DNA of 42,371 nucleotides from Chryseobacterium sp. SC28 (GTDB lineage Bacteria > Bacteroidota > Bacteroidia > Flavobacteriales > Weeksellaceae), in the NCBI RefSeq assembly GCF_003932955.1, contig NZ_QOVY01000020.1, positions 1 through 42,371 of the forward strand. Reading direction: 5' to 3'. Shown piece after piece: positions 24,677-30,784 of this stretch; position 1 is the first letter of the stretch, and every line of letters starts with the position of its first letter. Position numbers and translations under genes: made by a program. The notes beneath the pieces are model-generated. The model saw nothing but the letters and a program-made list of their open reading frames with translations, made no database searches and was not told where the DNA came from.

Positions 24677-25270
24677 ATGCAATATCAAAATTTCCGAAAT
24701 CATCTTTCAAAAACACTGGGAGTACCCGTCGACGGCCTGGAGGTCTGTTCCTCCTTCTACGAAGTGGAAGAAGTGAAGAAAAATGAGATCCTCCTGAGAG
24801 AGGGCGAGGTTTCCGACTCCACTTTTTTCGTCGAAAAAGGCTTACTGAGAATGTATTCCATAGACAAAGCCGGGAAAGAACACGTCATTCAATTTGCGCC
24901 CGAAAACTGGATTATTTCCGATACCACCAGTCAGTTGCTCAATGAGAAATCGCGGTTTTACATAGAAGCCATCGAGGATAGCACCATCATCGTGACCAAA
25001 GACGGCTTCTTCGATAATCTGGCCAAGGTCTATCCGCACGTAGCCGAGAAAAATCAAAGATTGATGTTCAATCATATCAAAAATCTGCAAAACCGAGTGA
25101 ATGCCCTGATCAGCACCACGGCAGAAGAACGCTATTTGGATTTCCTGAAAAAATATCCCAATCTGATGCTGAGAGTCCCGCAATGGATGGTGGCCTCTTA
25201 CCTCGGCATCACGCCGGAAAGCCTGAGTCGGGTAAGGAAAGAATTGGCCAATAAAAAATTCATCATCTGA
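24677..25270 (+). CDS. Crp/Fnr-family transcriptional regulator
   Basis: 197 residues. A cyclic-nucleotide-binding-like beta barrel (about residues 25-115, with LREGEVSDSTFFVEKGLLRMYSID split by turns) is followed by a long helix and a winged HTH. The recognition helix contains ESLSR (Glu181, Ser184, Arg185), the ExxSR arrangement FNR uses to read TTGAT half-sites. There is no N-terminal cysteine cluster, so it is not a classical oxygen-sensing FNR. Its stop overlaps the GNAT gene by one base. A perfect FNR-type palindrome lies 2.6 kb away upstream of the peroxiredoxin gene; the link is a hypothesis. Confidence 0.9.
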   Translation: MQYQNFRNHLSKTLGVPVDGLEVCSSFYEVEEVKKNEILLREGEVSDSTFFVEKGLLRMYSIDKAGKEHVIQFAPENWIISDTTSQLLNEKSRFYIEAIEDSTIIVTKDGFFDNLAKVYPHVAEKNQRLMFNHIKNLQNRVNALISTTAEERYLDFLKKYPNLMLRVPQWMVASYLGITPESLSRVRKELANKKFII

Positions 25271-25716
25271 TGAACCACGACATTTTAAGAGCAACCTTTT
25301 CCGATATTCCACAGTTGTCTCAAATGATGCAGGATTTCTATGCCATAGATCTTTACCCTTTTGATGCGAAATTGACGGCGTCTAATTTTCGGAAATTTAT
25401 GAGTGAGGAGAAATATGGCGCCTGTTTCAAAATTATTTCGGAAGGCTCCATCGCCGGTTATACGATTCTGCTGCGAACATTCAGCTTCGAATTTGGCGGC
25501 GAAATTCTTTTTCTGGACGAATTGTATATCAAGCCCGAGTTTCAGGGAAAATCATTGGGGAAAAAGGTATTGGAATTTGTGAAGCGCTATTCGGTTGAAA
25601 ATCAATTCAAAGCGGTGCTTCTGGAAATCGAAAATCATAATGAAAGAGCAAGAAAACTCTATGAACAATATGGCTTCCAACACCATAAAAGAAGCGTGAT
25701 GATTCTTAAAAATTGA
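25270..25716 (+). CDS. GNAT-family N-acetyltransferase
   Basis: 148 residues. The acetyl-CoA site is in LDELYIKPEFQGKSLGKKVLEFV (split here: FLDELYIKPEFQ then GKSLGKKVLE), the Q/R-x-x-G-x-G/A pattern with a shorter form. Motif B follows as VLLEIENHNERARKLYEQYGF. It transfers an acetyl group to an amine of an unknown substrate. Translation is coupled to the regulator by a TGATG overlap, and the 3' end overlaps the convergent HAD gene by 11 bp. Confidence 0.87.
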   Translation: MNHDILRATFSDIPQLSQMMQDFYAIDLYPFDAKLTASNFRKFMSEEKYGACFKIISEGSIAGYTILLRTFSFEFGGEILFLDELYIKPEFQGKSLGKKVLEFVKRYSVENQFKAVLLEIENHNERARKLYEQYGFQHHKRSVMILKN

Positions 25717-26311
25717 GGTTTAACTTTCTCAACTCGTCCTCCAAATCCGTCTCAGGCTGAATGTGAACCACTTGAAATCCCAGAGATTTGGCGGTTTCTA
25801 CATTCTTTATATTATCATCGATAAAAAGCGATTCTTCCGGTTTCAGATCGTAACGGTGGATTAATACTTCGAAAATTGCTTTATCCGGTTTGATGAGCTT
25901 TTCTTTTCCCGAAACCACGATTTTGCCCTCAAAAAGTTCAAAGAAATCATAGTTTTCCAAAGCAATTGGAAACGTTTCTTCAGACCAATTGGTGAGTCCA
26001 AAAAGTTGGAATTTGCCTTTCAGTCTTCTAAGGATTTCTACATTTTTGGGAATATCGCTTCGCAGCATTATCGGCCAATTGTCATAATAAGCGCGGATTT
26101 CTTTTTCCCAATCGGGATGCTGTTTTATAAGGATTTCGGTGCCTTCCCGGAGGCTGCGTCCGAGGTCTTGTTCTGCATTCCATTCATCGGTGGCGATGTT
26201 TTTCAGAAACCATTCCATTTTTTCGTCGTCGTGGAAGTAATTTTTGAAAAAATACCGCGGATCCCAGTCCATCAGAACGCCTCCGAAGTCGAAGATGATG
26301 TTTCGGATCAT
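25706..26311 (-). CDS. HAD-family hydrolase, subfamily IA (YihX-like)
   Basis: 201 residues. Motif I is FDFGGVLMDWD, with Gly-Gly-Val as in YihX and epoxide-hydrolase-N-like HADs. Motif II is LFGLTNWSEE, motif III has Lys in KEKLIKPDKAIFE, and motif IV is SLFIDDNIKNVETA. Probably a small-molecule phosphatase such as a sugar-phosphate phosphatase; the substrate is not visible. It is not part of the polysaccharide locus and is unlike the other HAD protein at 5278 in motif I. Confidence 0.88.
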   Translation of the reverse strand: MIRNIIFDFGGVLMDWDPRYFFKNYFHDDEKMEWFLKNIATDEWNAEQDLGRSLREGTEILIKQHPDWEKEIRAYYDNWPIMLRSDIPKNVEILRRLKGKFQLFGLTNWSEETFPIALENYDFFELFEGKIVVSGKEKLIKPDKAIFEVLIHRYDLKPEESLFIDDNIKNVETAKSLGFQVVHIQPETDLEDELRKLNLNF

Positions 26312-26449
26312 TTTAAAAATTTTGAATAGTCGGTTGCGAAAATAGTCATAAGAACTTTCTCGAAAATCTTTGCCGGTTCGAAACTTTCTTCAACTTGCAA
26401 ATGGATAAAAAAAAATTGATATTTCTTAACCCTGGTTCGATAATGAAAT

Positions 26450-26478
26450 AATGCCCAAATATCAACGGGCATTAGCCC
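26450..26478 (-). terminator. Terminator-like hairpin after the DUF6952 gene
   Basis: AATGCCC at 26450-26456 pairs with GGGCATT at 26467-26473, 15 bp beyond the DUF6952 stop on the minus strand. GGGC 26467-26470 can alternatively pair with GCCC 26475-26478. Only ATTATTT follows on the minus strand, so termination may be partial. Confidence 0.5.
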
Positions 26479-26488
26479 ATTTTTCAAT

Positions 26489-26737
26489 TTATTTATCGAT
26501 GGATCCCATGACCTTTTTGGCAAAGGCGTTGAGCGCGTCTTTTTCGCTCATTCTGTTTTTGACATTGGCATGAACCTCCAAGGCACCGCAAATGTTGGTT
26601 ATCATTTCTCCGGCCACGTTCAGATCTTCCTCAGAGACATTTCGGAATTCGGAAAAACTTTCCAAAACTTCCAAAGCCGCTTCCAGATTTTCGGGCGTTT
26701 GGGTTTGATAAAACTGTCTTATGATGGGTAATTTCAT
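26489..26737 (-). CDS. DUF6952 family small protein
   Basis: 82 residues, helical, starting MKLPIIRQFYQ and containing LEVLESFSEF and NICGALEVHANVKNRMSEKDAL. It belongs to a small Bacteroidota family of unknown function typically encoded next to thioredoxin and peroxiredoxin, as here, where it is third in the operon, 11 bp after the thioredoxin stop. It has a single Cys (in NICGAL) but no thioredoxin motif. A role in peroxide defence is suggested only by position. Confidence 0.75.
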   Translation of the reverse strand: MKLPIIRQFYQTQTPENLEAALEVLESFSEFRNVSEEDLNVAGEMITNICGALEVHANVKNRMSEKDALNAFAKKVMGSIDK

Positions 26738-26748
26738 ATCAATTCGGA

Positions 26749-27057
26749 TTATTTGATTTCGCTAAAAAGTGTGTTCAAAACTTCTGCTTGATTGGTCTGA
26801 ATCTGATTTTTCAATATGCCACCTTCAAAAACCGCAAAAGTCGGTAAGTTGTCCACCTTCGCGAGTTTTCTGCTTTCAGGGAATTTTTCCGCATCCACAT
26901 AGTAGAAAGGGATTTGATCGTTCTCCGCCGCCAGTTTTTTGAATTTGGGTTTCATGATTCTGCAGTTTCCGCACCACGTGGCGCCATACTGAACCATCAC
27001 CTTATCGTTCTCGCTTACGATCTTTTGTAAGTTGTCTTCCGTGAGTTCTTTGTACAT
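26749..27057 (-). CDS. Thioredoxin-family protein
   Basis: 102 residues. The active site is WCGNC (Cys29, Cys32), with Gly-Asn in place of the usual Gly-Pro, and the cis-Pro lies in VDNLPTFAVFEGG. The size is that of a single-domain thioredoxin. It probably reduces the peroxiredoxin encoded just upstream in the same operon. The Asn change at the active site usually alters redox potential relative to classical thioredoxin. It is cytoplasmic; no signal peptide is present. Confidence 0.92.
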   Translation of the reverse strand: MYKELTEDNLQKIVSENDKVMVQYGATWCGNCRIMKPKFKKLAAENDQIPFYYVDAEKFPESRKLAKVDNLPTFAVFEGGILKNQIQTNQAEVLNTLFSEIK

Positions 27058-27077
27058 AATTTATAAATTATCAATGT

Positions 27078-27123
27078 AACAGTTTAACAGTGTAACAATT
27101 ATTTAGTTAACTGTTAAACTGTT
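27078..27123. repeat. Inverted repeat built from 8-nt TAACAnnn units
   Basis: AACAGTTTAACAGT at 27078-27091 is the exact reverse complement of ACTGTTAAACTGTT at 27110-27123. The left arm runs in 8-nt steps (TAACAGTT, TAACAGTG, TAACAATT), so it is a small tandem repeat turned into a hairpin. It fills the gap between the peroxiredoxin and thioredoxin genes. The T-tract expected of a terminator is missing on the minus strand, so mRNA processing or partial attenuation are alternatives. Confidence 0.8.
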
Positions 27124-27143
27124 CAATGGTTTGATTAAAAATA

Positions 27144-27776
27144 TTAATGCTTGCTGAGGTATTCTGCTACTCCCGTTCTGCTGGCGCTCATCGCTTCTTG
27201 GCCTTCTTCCCAGTTGGCGGGGCAAACCTCGCCATATTTTTGCACGTGAGAATAGGCATCGATCAGGCGAAGATATTCTTTCACATTTCTGCCCAGCGGC
27301 ATATCATTTACCGATTCGTGGAAGATCTTTCCGCTTTCATCGATGAGGTAAGTGGCTCGGTAAGCCACGTTGGAACCTGTGTAAACTTCGTTTCCTTGCT
27401 CGTCATAATCTAAGTCCTGATCCACGATTCCAAGGATGTTGGCCAATTGTCTGTGCGTGTCGGCAAGGATTGGATAGGTTACCCCTTCGATGCCGCCGTT
27501 GTCTTTTGGGGTGCTCAGCCAAGCAAAATGAACTTCGGGCGTGTCGCAAGATGCACCTACGACAATGGTATTTCTCTTCTCAAACTCCGGCAAAGCTTCC
27601 TGAAATGCATGCAATTCGGTGGGGCAAACAAAAGTGAAATCCTTTGGATACCAGAACAAAAGAACTTTTTGCTGGTTGTTTACGGCTTCTTCAAAAACGT
27701 TGATTTTAAGATTGTCTCCCATCTCGCTCATCGCGTCGATCGCAACATTTGGGAATAATTTTCCTACTAATGACAT
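27144..27776 (-). CDS. 2-Cys peroxiredoxin (AhpC/Prx1 type)
   Basis: 210 residues. The peroxidatic site is FTFVCPTE with Cys51, and the resolving Cys is in YGEVCPANWEEG near the C-terminus. GASCDTPEVHFAWL and the PLGRNVKEYLRLIDA segment are typical of the typical 2-Cys AhpC/TSA group. It reduces hydrogen peroxide and alkyl peroxides with electrons from thioredoxin, encoded next in the operon. On the minus strand a -7 box TACTTTTG lies 38 bp before the start. A perfect TTGAT-N4-ATCAA palindrome lies about 140 bp upstream of the start codon. Confidence 0.95.
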   Translation of the reverse strand: MSLVGKLFPNVAIDAMSEMGDNLKINVFEEAVNNQQKVLLFWYPKDFTFVCPTELHAFQEALPEFEKRNTIVVGASCDTPEVHFAWLSTPKDNGGIEGVTYPILADTHRQLANILGIVDQDLDYDEQGNEVYTGSNVAYRATYLIDESGKIFHESVNDMPLGRNVKEYLRLIDAYSHVQKYGEVCPANWEEGQEAMSASRTGVAEYLSKH

Positions 27777-27804
27777 AATTTTAAAGTTTTAAATTGTTAT
27801 TTTT

Positions 27805-27821
27805 TTGATAAATCAAAAGTA
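27805..27821 (-). promoter_or_regulatory. Peroxiredoxin operon -7 box overlapped by a TTGAT/ATCAA motif
   Basis: On the minus strand TACTTTTG (complement of 27814-27821) is an exact TAnnTTTG. It overlaps TTGATAAATCAA at 27805-27816, two FNR-type half-sites separated by only two bases. Either a repressor-type site at the promoter or chance similarity; the spacing differs from a normal FNR box. Confidence 0.5.
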
Positions 27822-27915
27822 CAATGGTTTTATGAATTGAATATTAATTTTTAATTTATAAAATCTATTACAGTGAATGATTGAAAACGAAAATCCGCAT
27901 CCTAACACTTGCCCT

Positions 27916-27929
27916 TGATTTGCATCAAA
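27916..27929. promoter_or_regulatory. FNR-type palindrome TTGATttgcATCAA
   Basis: TTGAT at 27916-27920 and ATCAA at 27925-27929, separated by four bases, form the exact consensus of Crp/Fnr regulators of the FNR type. It lies about 95 bp upstream of the peroxiredoxin -7 box, in the 235 bp gap between the aminotransferase and peroxiredoxin genes (both on the minus strand). Activation from that distance is possible but not typical. Confidence 0.5.
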
Positions 27930-28011
27930 TTTCAGACTATTCGCAAACAAAAGCAAATGAACTAAATCAGGAAACGGGAATTTCCATATAATTTAAACAC
28001 CATTTAAAACA

Positions 28012-29202
28012 TTAAAATGGCTCTACGCAATCCTTAATTCTCTTCATAGCTTCTCTCAAATCTTCTTCCGAAGCGGCATAGGACAAACGGATACATTCGG
28101 GGCTTCCGAAACTTACGCCGCCAACACTGCCAACGTGCGCTTTCTCGAGCAGAAACATCGCAAAGTCATCCGAATCTTTAATTTCAAATCCGTCCAGATT
28201 TTTTCCAACAAAATAGGAAATATCCGGGAAGAAATAGAACGCACTTTTCGGCAGATTGCATTTGAAACCCTTGATTTCTTTGATCAATTCAAAAACAAGA
28301 TCACGTCTTTTGTGGAATTCCATTATCATATATTGCAATTCCGAAGGATCCATCTGCATCGCCGTAATGGATGCTCGTTGCGCAACAGTATTGGCGCCGC
28401 TCGTCATTTGACCCTGCACTTTGTCGCACGCGCTTGCGAGCCAATCGGGACAGGCAGAATATCCGATTCTCCAACCCGTCATTGCAAACGCTTTGCTCAT
28501 CCCGTTGATGACGGCCGTCTGCTCATAAACCTGCGGAAAACTGGCAATGGAAACGTGCTCGCCTTCATAATTGATAAATTCGTAAATCTCGTCGGAGATG
28601 ATCGTGACCTGCGGATATTTGGCAACAACATTAGCAATAGCCTCCAATTCTCCTCGGGTGTAATAGCTTCCCGACGGATTGCAAGGCGAACTGTACAGCA
28701 AAGCTTTGGTTCTGGGCGTAATGGCTTTTTCTAATTGTTCAGCGGTGAATTTGAAGTCGGTATCAATGGAAGTTTCTATGAAAACGGACGTTCCGCCGAC
28801 CAGTTTTACCATTTCGTCATAGCTCACCCAATATGGCGCCGGCAATATCACCTCGTCGCCATCATTAATTATGGCTTGCAAAACATTAATAATAGACTGT
28901 TTGGCGCCGTTGGAAACACAGATTTGCGTGGGTTTGTAATCCAGATGGTTGTCCCGCTTCAGTTTTGCGGCAATCGCTTGCCTCAATTCCAAAAAACCGG
29001 GAACAGGCGAGTAGTGGCTGTAATTTTCATTAATGGCGTCAAAAGCCGCTTGCTTTATTTTTTGGGGAACATCGAAGTCCGGTTCGCCCAATGTAAGACT
29101 GATGACATCGATGCCGGCGGCTTTCATATCGCGGGCTTTATTGCTCATCACAAAGGTTTGCGAATAACTCAGTCTGTTCAGTCTGTCGGAAATTTTATTC
29201 AT
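28012..29202 (-). CDS. Aspartate-type aminotransferase (class I/II PLP enzyme)
   Basis: 396 residues, the normal length of the Ib aspartate aminotransferase group. Conserved features are GEPDFDVPQKI near the N-terminus, YSPVPGFLELRQAIA, CVSNGAKQSI, the NPSGSYYTRGEL segment, the Asp-containing VTIISDEIYEF, and the PLP-lysine motif NGMSKAFAMTGWRIGY. It moves an amino group between aspartate (or another amino acid) and 2-oxoglutarate. Some members also act as prephenate aminotransferases; sequence alone does not decide. On the minus strand TATATTTG (29232-29239) lies 29 bp before the start. Confidence 0.93.
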   Translation of the reverse strand: MNKISDRLNRLSYSQTFVMSNKARDMKAAGIDVISLTLGEPDFDVPQKIKQAAFDAINENYSHYSPVPGFLELRQAIAAKLKRDNHLDYKPTQICVSNGAKQSIINVLQAIINDGDEVILPAPYWVSYDEMVKLVGGTSVFIETSIDTDFKFTAEQLEKAITPRTKALLYSSPCNPSGSYYTRGELEAIANVVAKYPQVTIISDEIYEFINYEGEHVSIASFPQVYEQTAVINGMSKAFAMTGWRIGYSACPDWLASACDKVQGQMTSGANTVAQRASITAMQMDPSELQYMIMEFHKRRDLVFELIKEIKGFKCNLPKSAFYFFPDISYFVGKNLDGFEIKDSDDFAMFLLEKAHVGSVGGVSFGSPECIRLSYAASEEDLREAMKRIKDCVEPF

Positions 29203-29231
29203 AAAACTATATCGTGTTAAATCATTTCCGA

Positions 29232-29239
29232 CAAATATA
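29232..29239 (-). promoter_or_regulatory. -7 box of the aspartate-type aminotransferase gene
   Basis: The minus strand reads TATATTTG, an exact TAnnTTTG, 29 bp before the ATG. No TTG -33 element at the usual spacing is seen. Confidence 0.5.
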
Positions 29240-29335
29240 ATTTTTTAAATCCGTAATTTAAAAAGAGTCTGCCGAAAATGTGACGACCCGCGATTGGCTT
29301 TTGAAGGTTTTTTTGTAGAAATCCTTTAAAATTCC

Positions 29336-29343
29336 TAAATTCG
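29336..29343 (+). promoter_or_regulatory. Near-consensus -7 box abutting the rsmG start
   Basis: TAAATTCG differs from TAnnTTTG at one base and is followed by CTCT and then ATG 29348, the same N4 spacing seen at 22655, 22778 and 40753. Confidence 0.4.
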
Positions 29344-29347
29344 CTCT

Positions 29348-29983
29348 ATGTCTGTAGATTTAATCTTAAAATATTTTCCTGATATCACGGTTGTACAGAA
29401 AAATCAGTTGGTCGAATTAGAAAATCTTTACAAAGATTGGAATGAGAAAATCAACGTGATTTCCAGAAAAGATACCGGCAGTCTTTATGAAAAGCACGTT
29501 CTCCATTCTTTGGGCATCGCCAAAGTGATGGAATTTGCAGATCATACCAAGGTTTTGGACGTTGGTACCGGAGGCGGTTTTCCGGGAATTCCCTTAGCGA
29601 TTCTTTTTCCAAATGTTCAGTTCACTCTGGTGGACAGCATCGGAAAAAAAATCAACGTTGTAAAAGGCGTTGCAGAAAGTCTGGAACTCCGAAATGTGAC
29701 GGCGCAGCACATCAGAGCCGAACAGCTGAAAGAGAAATTTCATTTCGTCGTCAGCAGAGCCGTCACTCAGATGCCTGTTTTCCTGACTTGGCTGCGGGGA
29801 AAGTTCGAAAAAGAACAGTTCAACCCAAAGCACAACGGCGTTCTCTACCTCAAAGGCGGCGATCTGGGCGTGGAACTAGCAGGATTGAGATGCGAAATCT
29901 TCCAGCTCAAAAATTATTTCGACGAAGAATTTTTCGACACCAAAAAAGTCGTCTATCTTTCAAAAGGTAATTTTAATAACTGA
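29348..29983 (+). CDS. rsmG: 16S rRNA (guanine527-N7)-methyltransferase
   Basis: 211 residues, the normal size of RsmG (GidB). It methylates N7 of G527 in 16S rRNA; loss gives low-level streptomycin resistance in other bacteria. Motifs are NEKINVISRKD, the SAM site VLDVGTGGGFPGIPLAI, VDSIGKKINVVK, and the VSRAVTQMP catalytic region. The C-terminus ends KKVVYLSKGNFNN. It stands alone, with a small lipoprotein gene 33 bp downstream. Confidence 0.95.
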   Translation: MSVDLILKYFPDITVVQKNQLVELENLYKDWNEKINVISRKDTGSLYEKHVLHSLGIAKVMEFADHTKVLDVGTGGGFPGIPLAILFPNVQFTLVDSIGKKINVVKGVAESLELRNVTAQHIRAEQLKEKFHFVVSRAVTQMPVFLTWLRGKFEKEQFNPKHNGVLYLKGGDLGVELAGLRCEIFQLKNYFDEEFFDTKKVVYLSKGNFNN

Positions 29984-30016
29984 AACATTTTAATAACTAA
30001 AATAAAAGAAAAGATC

Positions 30017-30436
30017 ATGAAGAAAGTATTTATTTTACCGATGATTGTACTGATTTTCTCCACCATTATATCCTGTGATGACGATGACGATTACGAAGAA
30101 ATTACCGCTGTCTATGCCACCAAAATCGACAGTGTGCAGATTCCTACCGACACGATGTTTCTTGGCATGACGCAGGAAATGAAAGTCTATTCCACCTTTG
30201 CAAAATCCTGCGAAGGCATCTACAGCTACGACTATCAGTACACCAACGATTCCGTGCGCACGGTCATCAATTATGCCTTCAAGACCAACGCTCCCTGCGC
30301 CGACGGAACCTACGTGGACGGCAGCCGCATCCATTTCAAACCCTTAACTACAGGAACCTACACCTTCAAATTCTTTGCAGGAAAAGATGGCGCCGGCGCC
30401 AATACGTTTCTGGAGAAGAAAGTGGTTGTGGAGTAG
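30017..30436 (+). CDS. Small lipoprotein of unknown function
   Basis: 139 residues. The signal MKKVFILPMIVLIFSTIISC ends in a lipobox with Cys20, followed by DDDDDY, an acidic start common in Bacteroidota lipoproteins that reach the cell surface (the lipoprotein export signal is rich in acidic residues). The rest is beta-rich, with two Cys (SCEG and PCADG) that could form a disulfide, and a final Ig-like strand pattern TGTYTFKFFAGKDGAG. I recognise no family. It may share a transcript with rsmG. Confidence 0.8.
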   Translation: MKKVFILPMIVLIFSTIISCDDDDDYEEITAVYATKIDSVQIPTDTMFLGMTQEMKVYSTFAKSCEGIYSYDYQYTNDSVRTVINYAFKTNAPCADGTYVDGSRIHFKPLTTGTYTFKFFAGKDGAGANTFLEKKVVVE

Positions 30437-30459
30437 AAGTTCCGAAATTTTTAGGAGCT

Positions 30460-30537
30460 TAATCCCGCTTTCCGTTGCAATCTTTTTCTTTTTTTTCCAA
30501 AAAAAAGAAAAAGGATTTCCACTGCAATCGGGGCTAT
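30460..30537. repeat. Palindromic intergenic repeat, copy A
   Basis: A perfect inner stem of 15 bp (30482-30496 with 30499-30513, CTTTTTC then T8, two-base loop) extends into imperfect outer arms that include CCGCTTTCCGTTGCAATC on the left and GGATTTCCACTGCAATCGGG on the right. The outer arms match those of copy B at 40544-40636, so this is a dispersed repeat family rather than a simple terminator. It resembles intergenic repeats I know from Chryseobacterium-type genomes. Confidence 0.75.
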
Positions 30538-30758
30538 GGGTTTGGTCATCCCAAATAAAGTGTGTTGGAAATTAGTGAGATTTGCCAAATCCAAAAGAAA
30601 ATATAAATGTTGTTTCCCAAAACTGAGCTGAGAATTTTTGCCCAAAACACAGTCAGTTCGATGATTCGATTTTAATAAGTTTTTCACAATTTCCTCCAAA
30701 AATTTTTGCGATTTTTGCTTCAAATTTATTCTAAAAGTCAACGAAAATAATTAACTTG

Positions 30759-30784
30759 AGCCTTTACTTCTAAAGGCTTTTTTT
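30759..30784 (+). terminator. Intrinsic-terminator-like hairpin touching the AddB-like start codon
   Basis: AGCCTTTA at 30759-30766, loop CTTC, TAAAGGCT at 30771-30778, then a run of T to 30784, and ATG at 30785. The form is that of a rho-independent terminator. It could end transcripts from upstream, or act as an attenuator or translation-blocking leader for the AddB-like gene. Confidence 0.7.

Larger units (their letters stand above)
30437..30784. other. 348 bp gap with no convincing gene
   Basis: This stretch between the lipoprotein and the AddB-like gene holds the palindromic repeat at 30460-30537 and a terminator-like hairpin at 30759-30784. The remainder is AT-rich and I find no protein or known RNA gene. 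A 96-codon minus-strand frame runs across the repeat but is low complexity and judged spurious. Confidence 0.7.

Noticed and set aside
28000-28020. Hairpin CCATTT/AAATGG at the end of the aspartate-type aminotransferase gene
   Set aside because: Six weak pairs overlapping the stop codon without a T-tract on the minus strand; too weak to call a terminator.
30451-30741. 96-codon minus-strand open frame between the lipoprotein and AddB-like genes
   Set aside because: It runs through the palindromic repeat, giving low-complexity Phe/Lys runs, has no domain and no promoter; the repeat explains the open frame.
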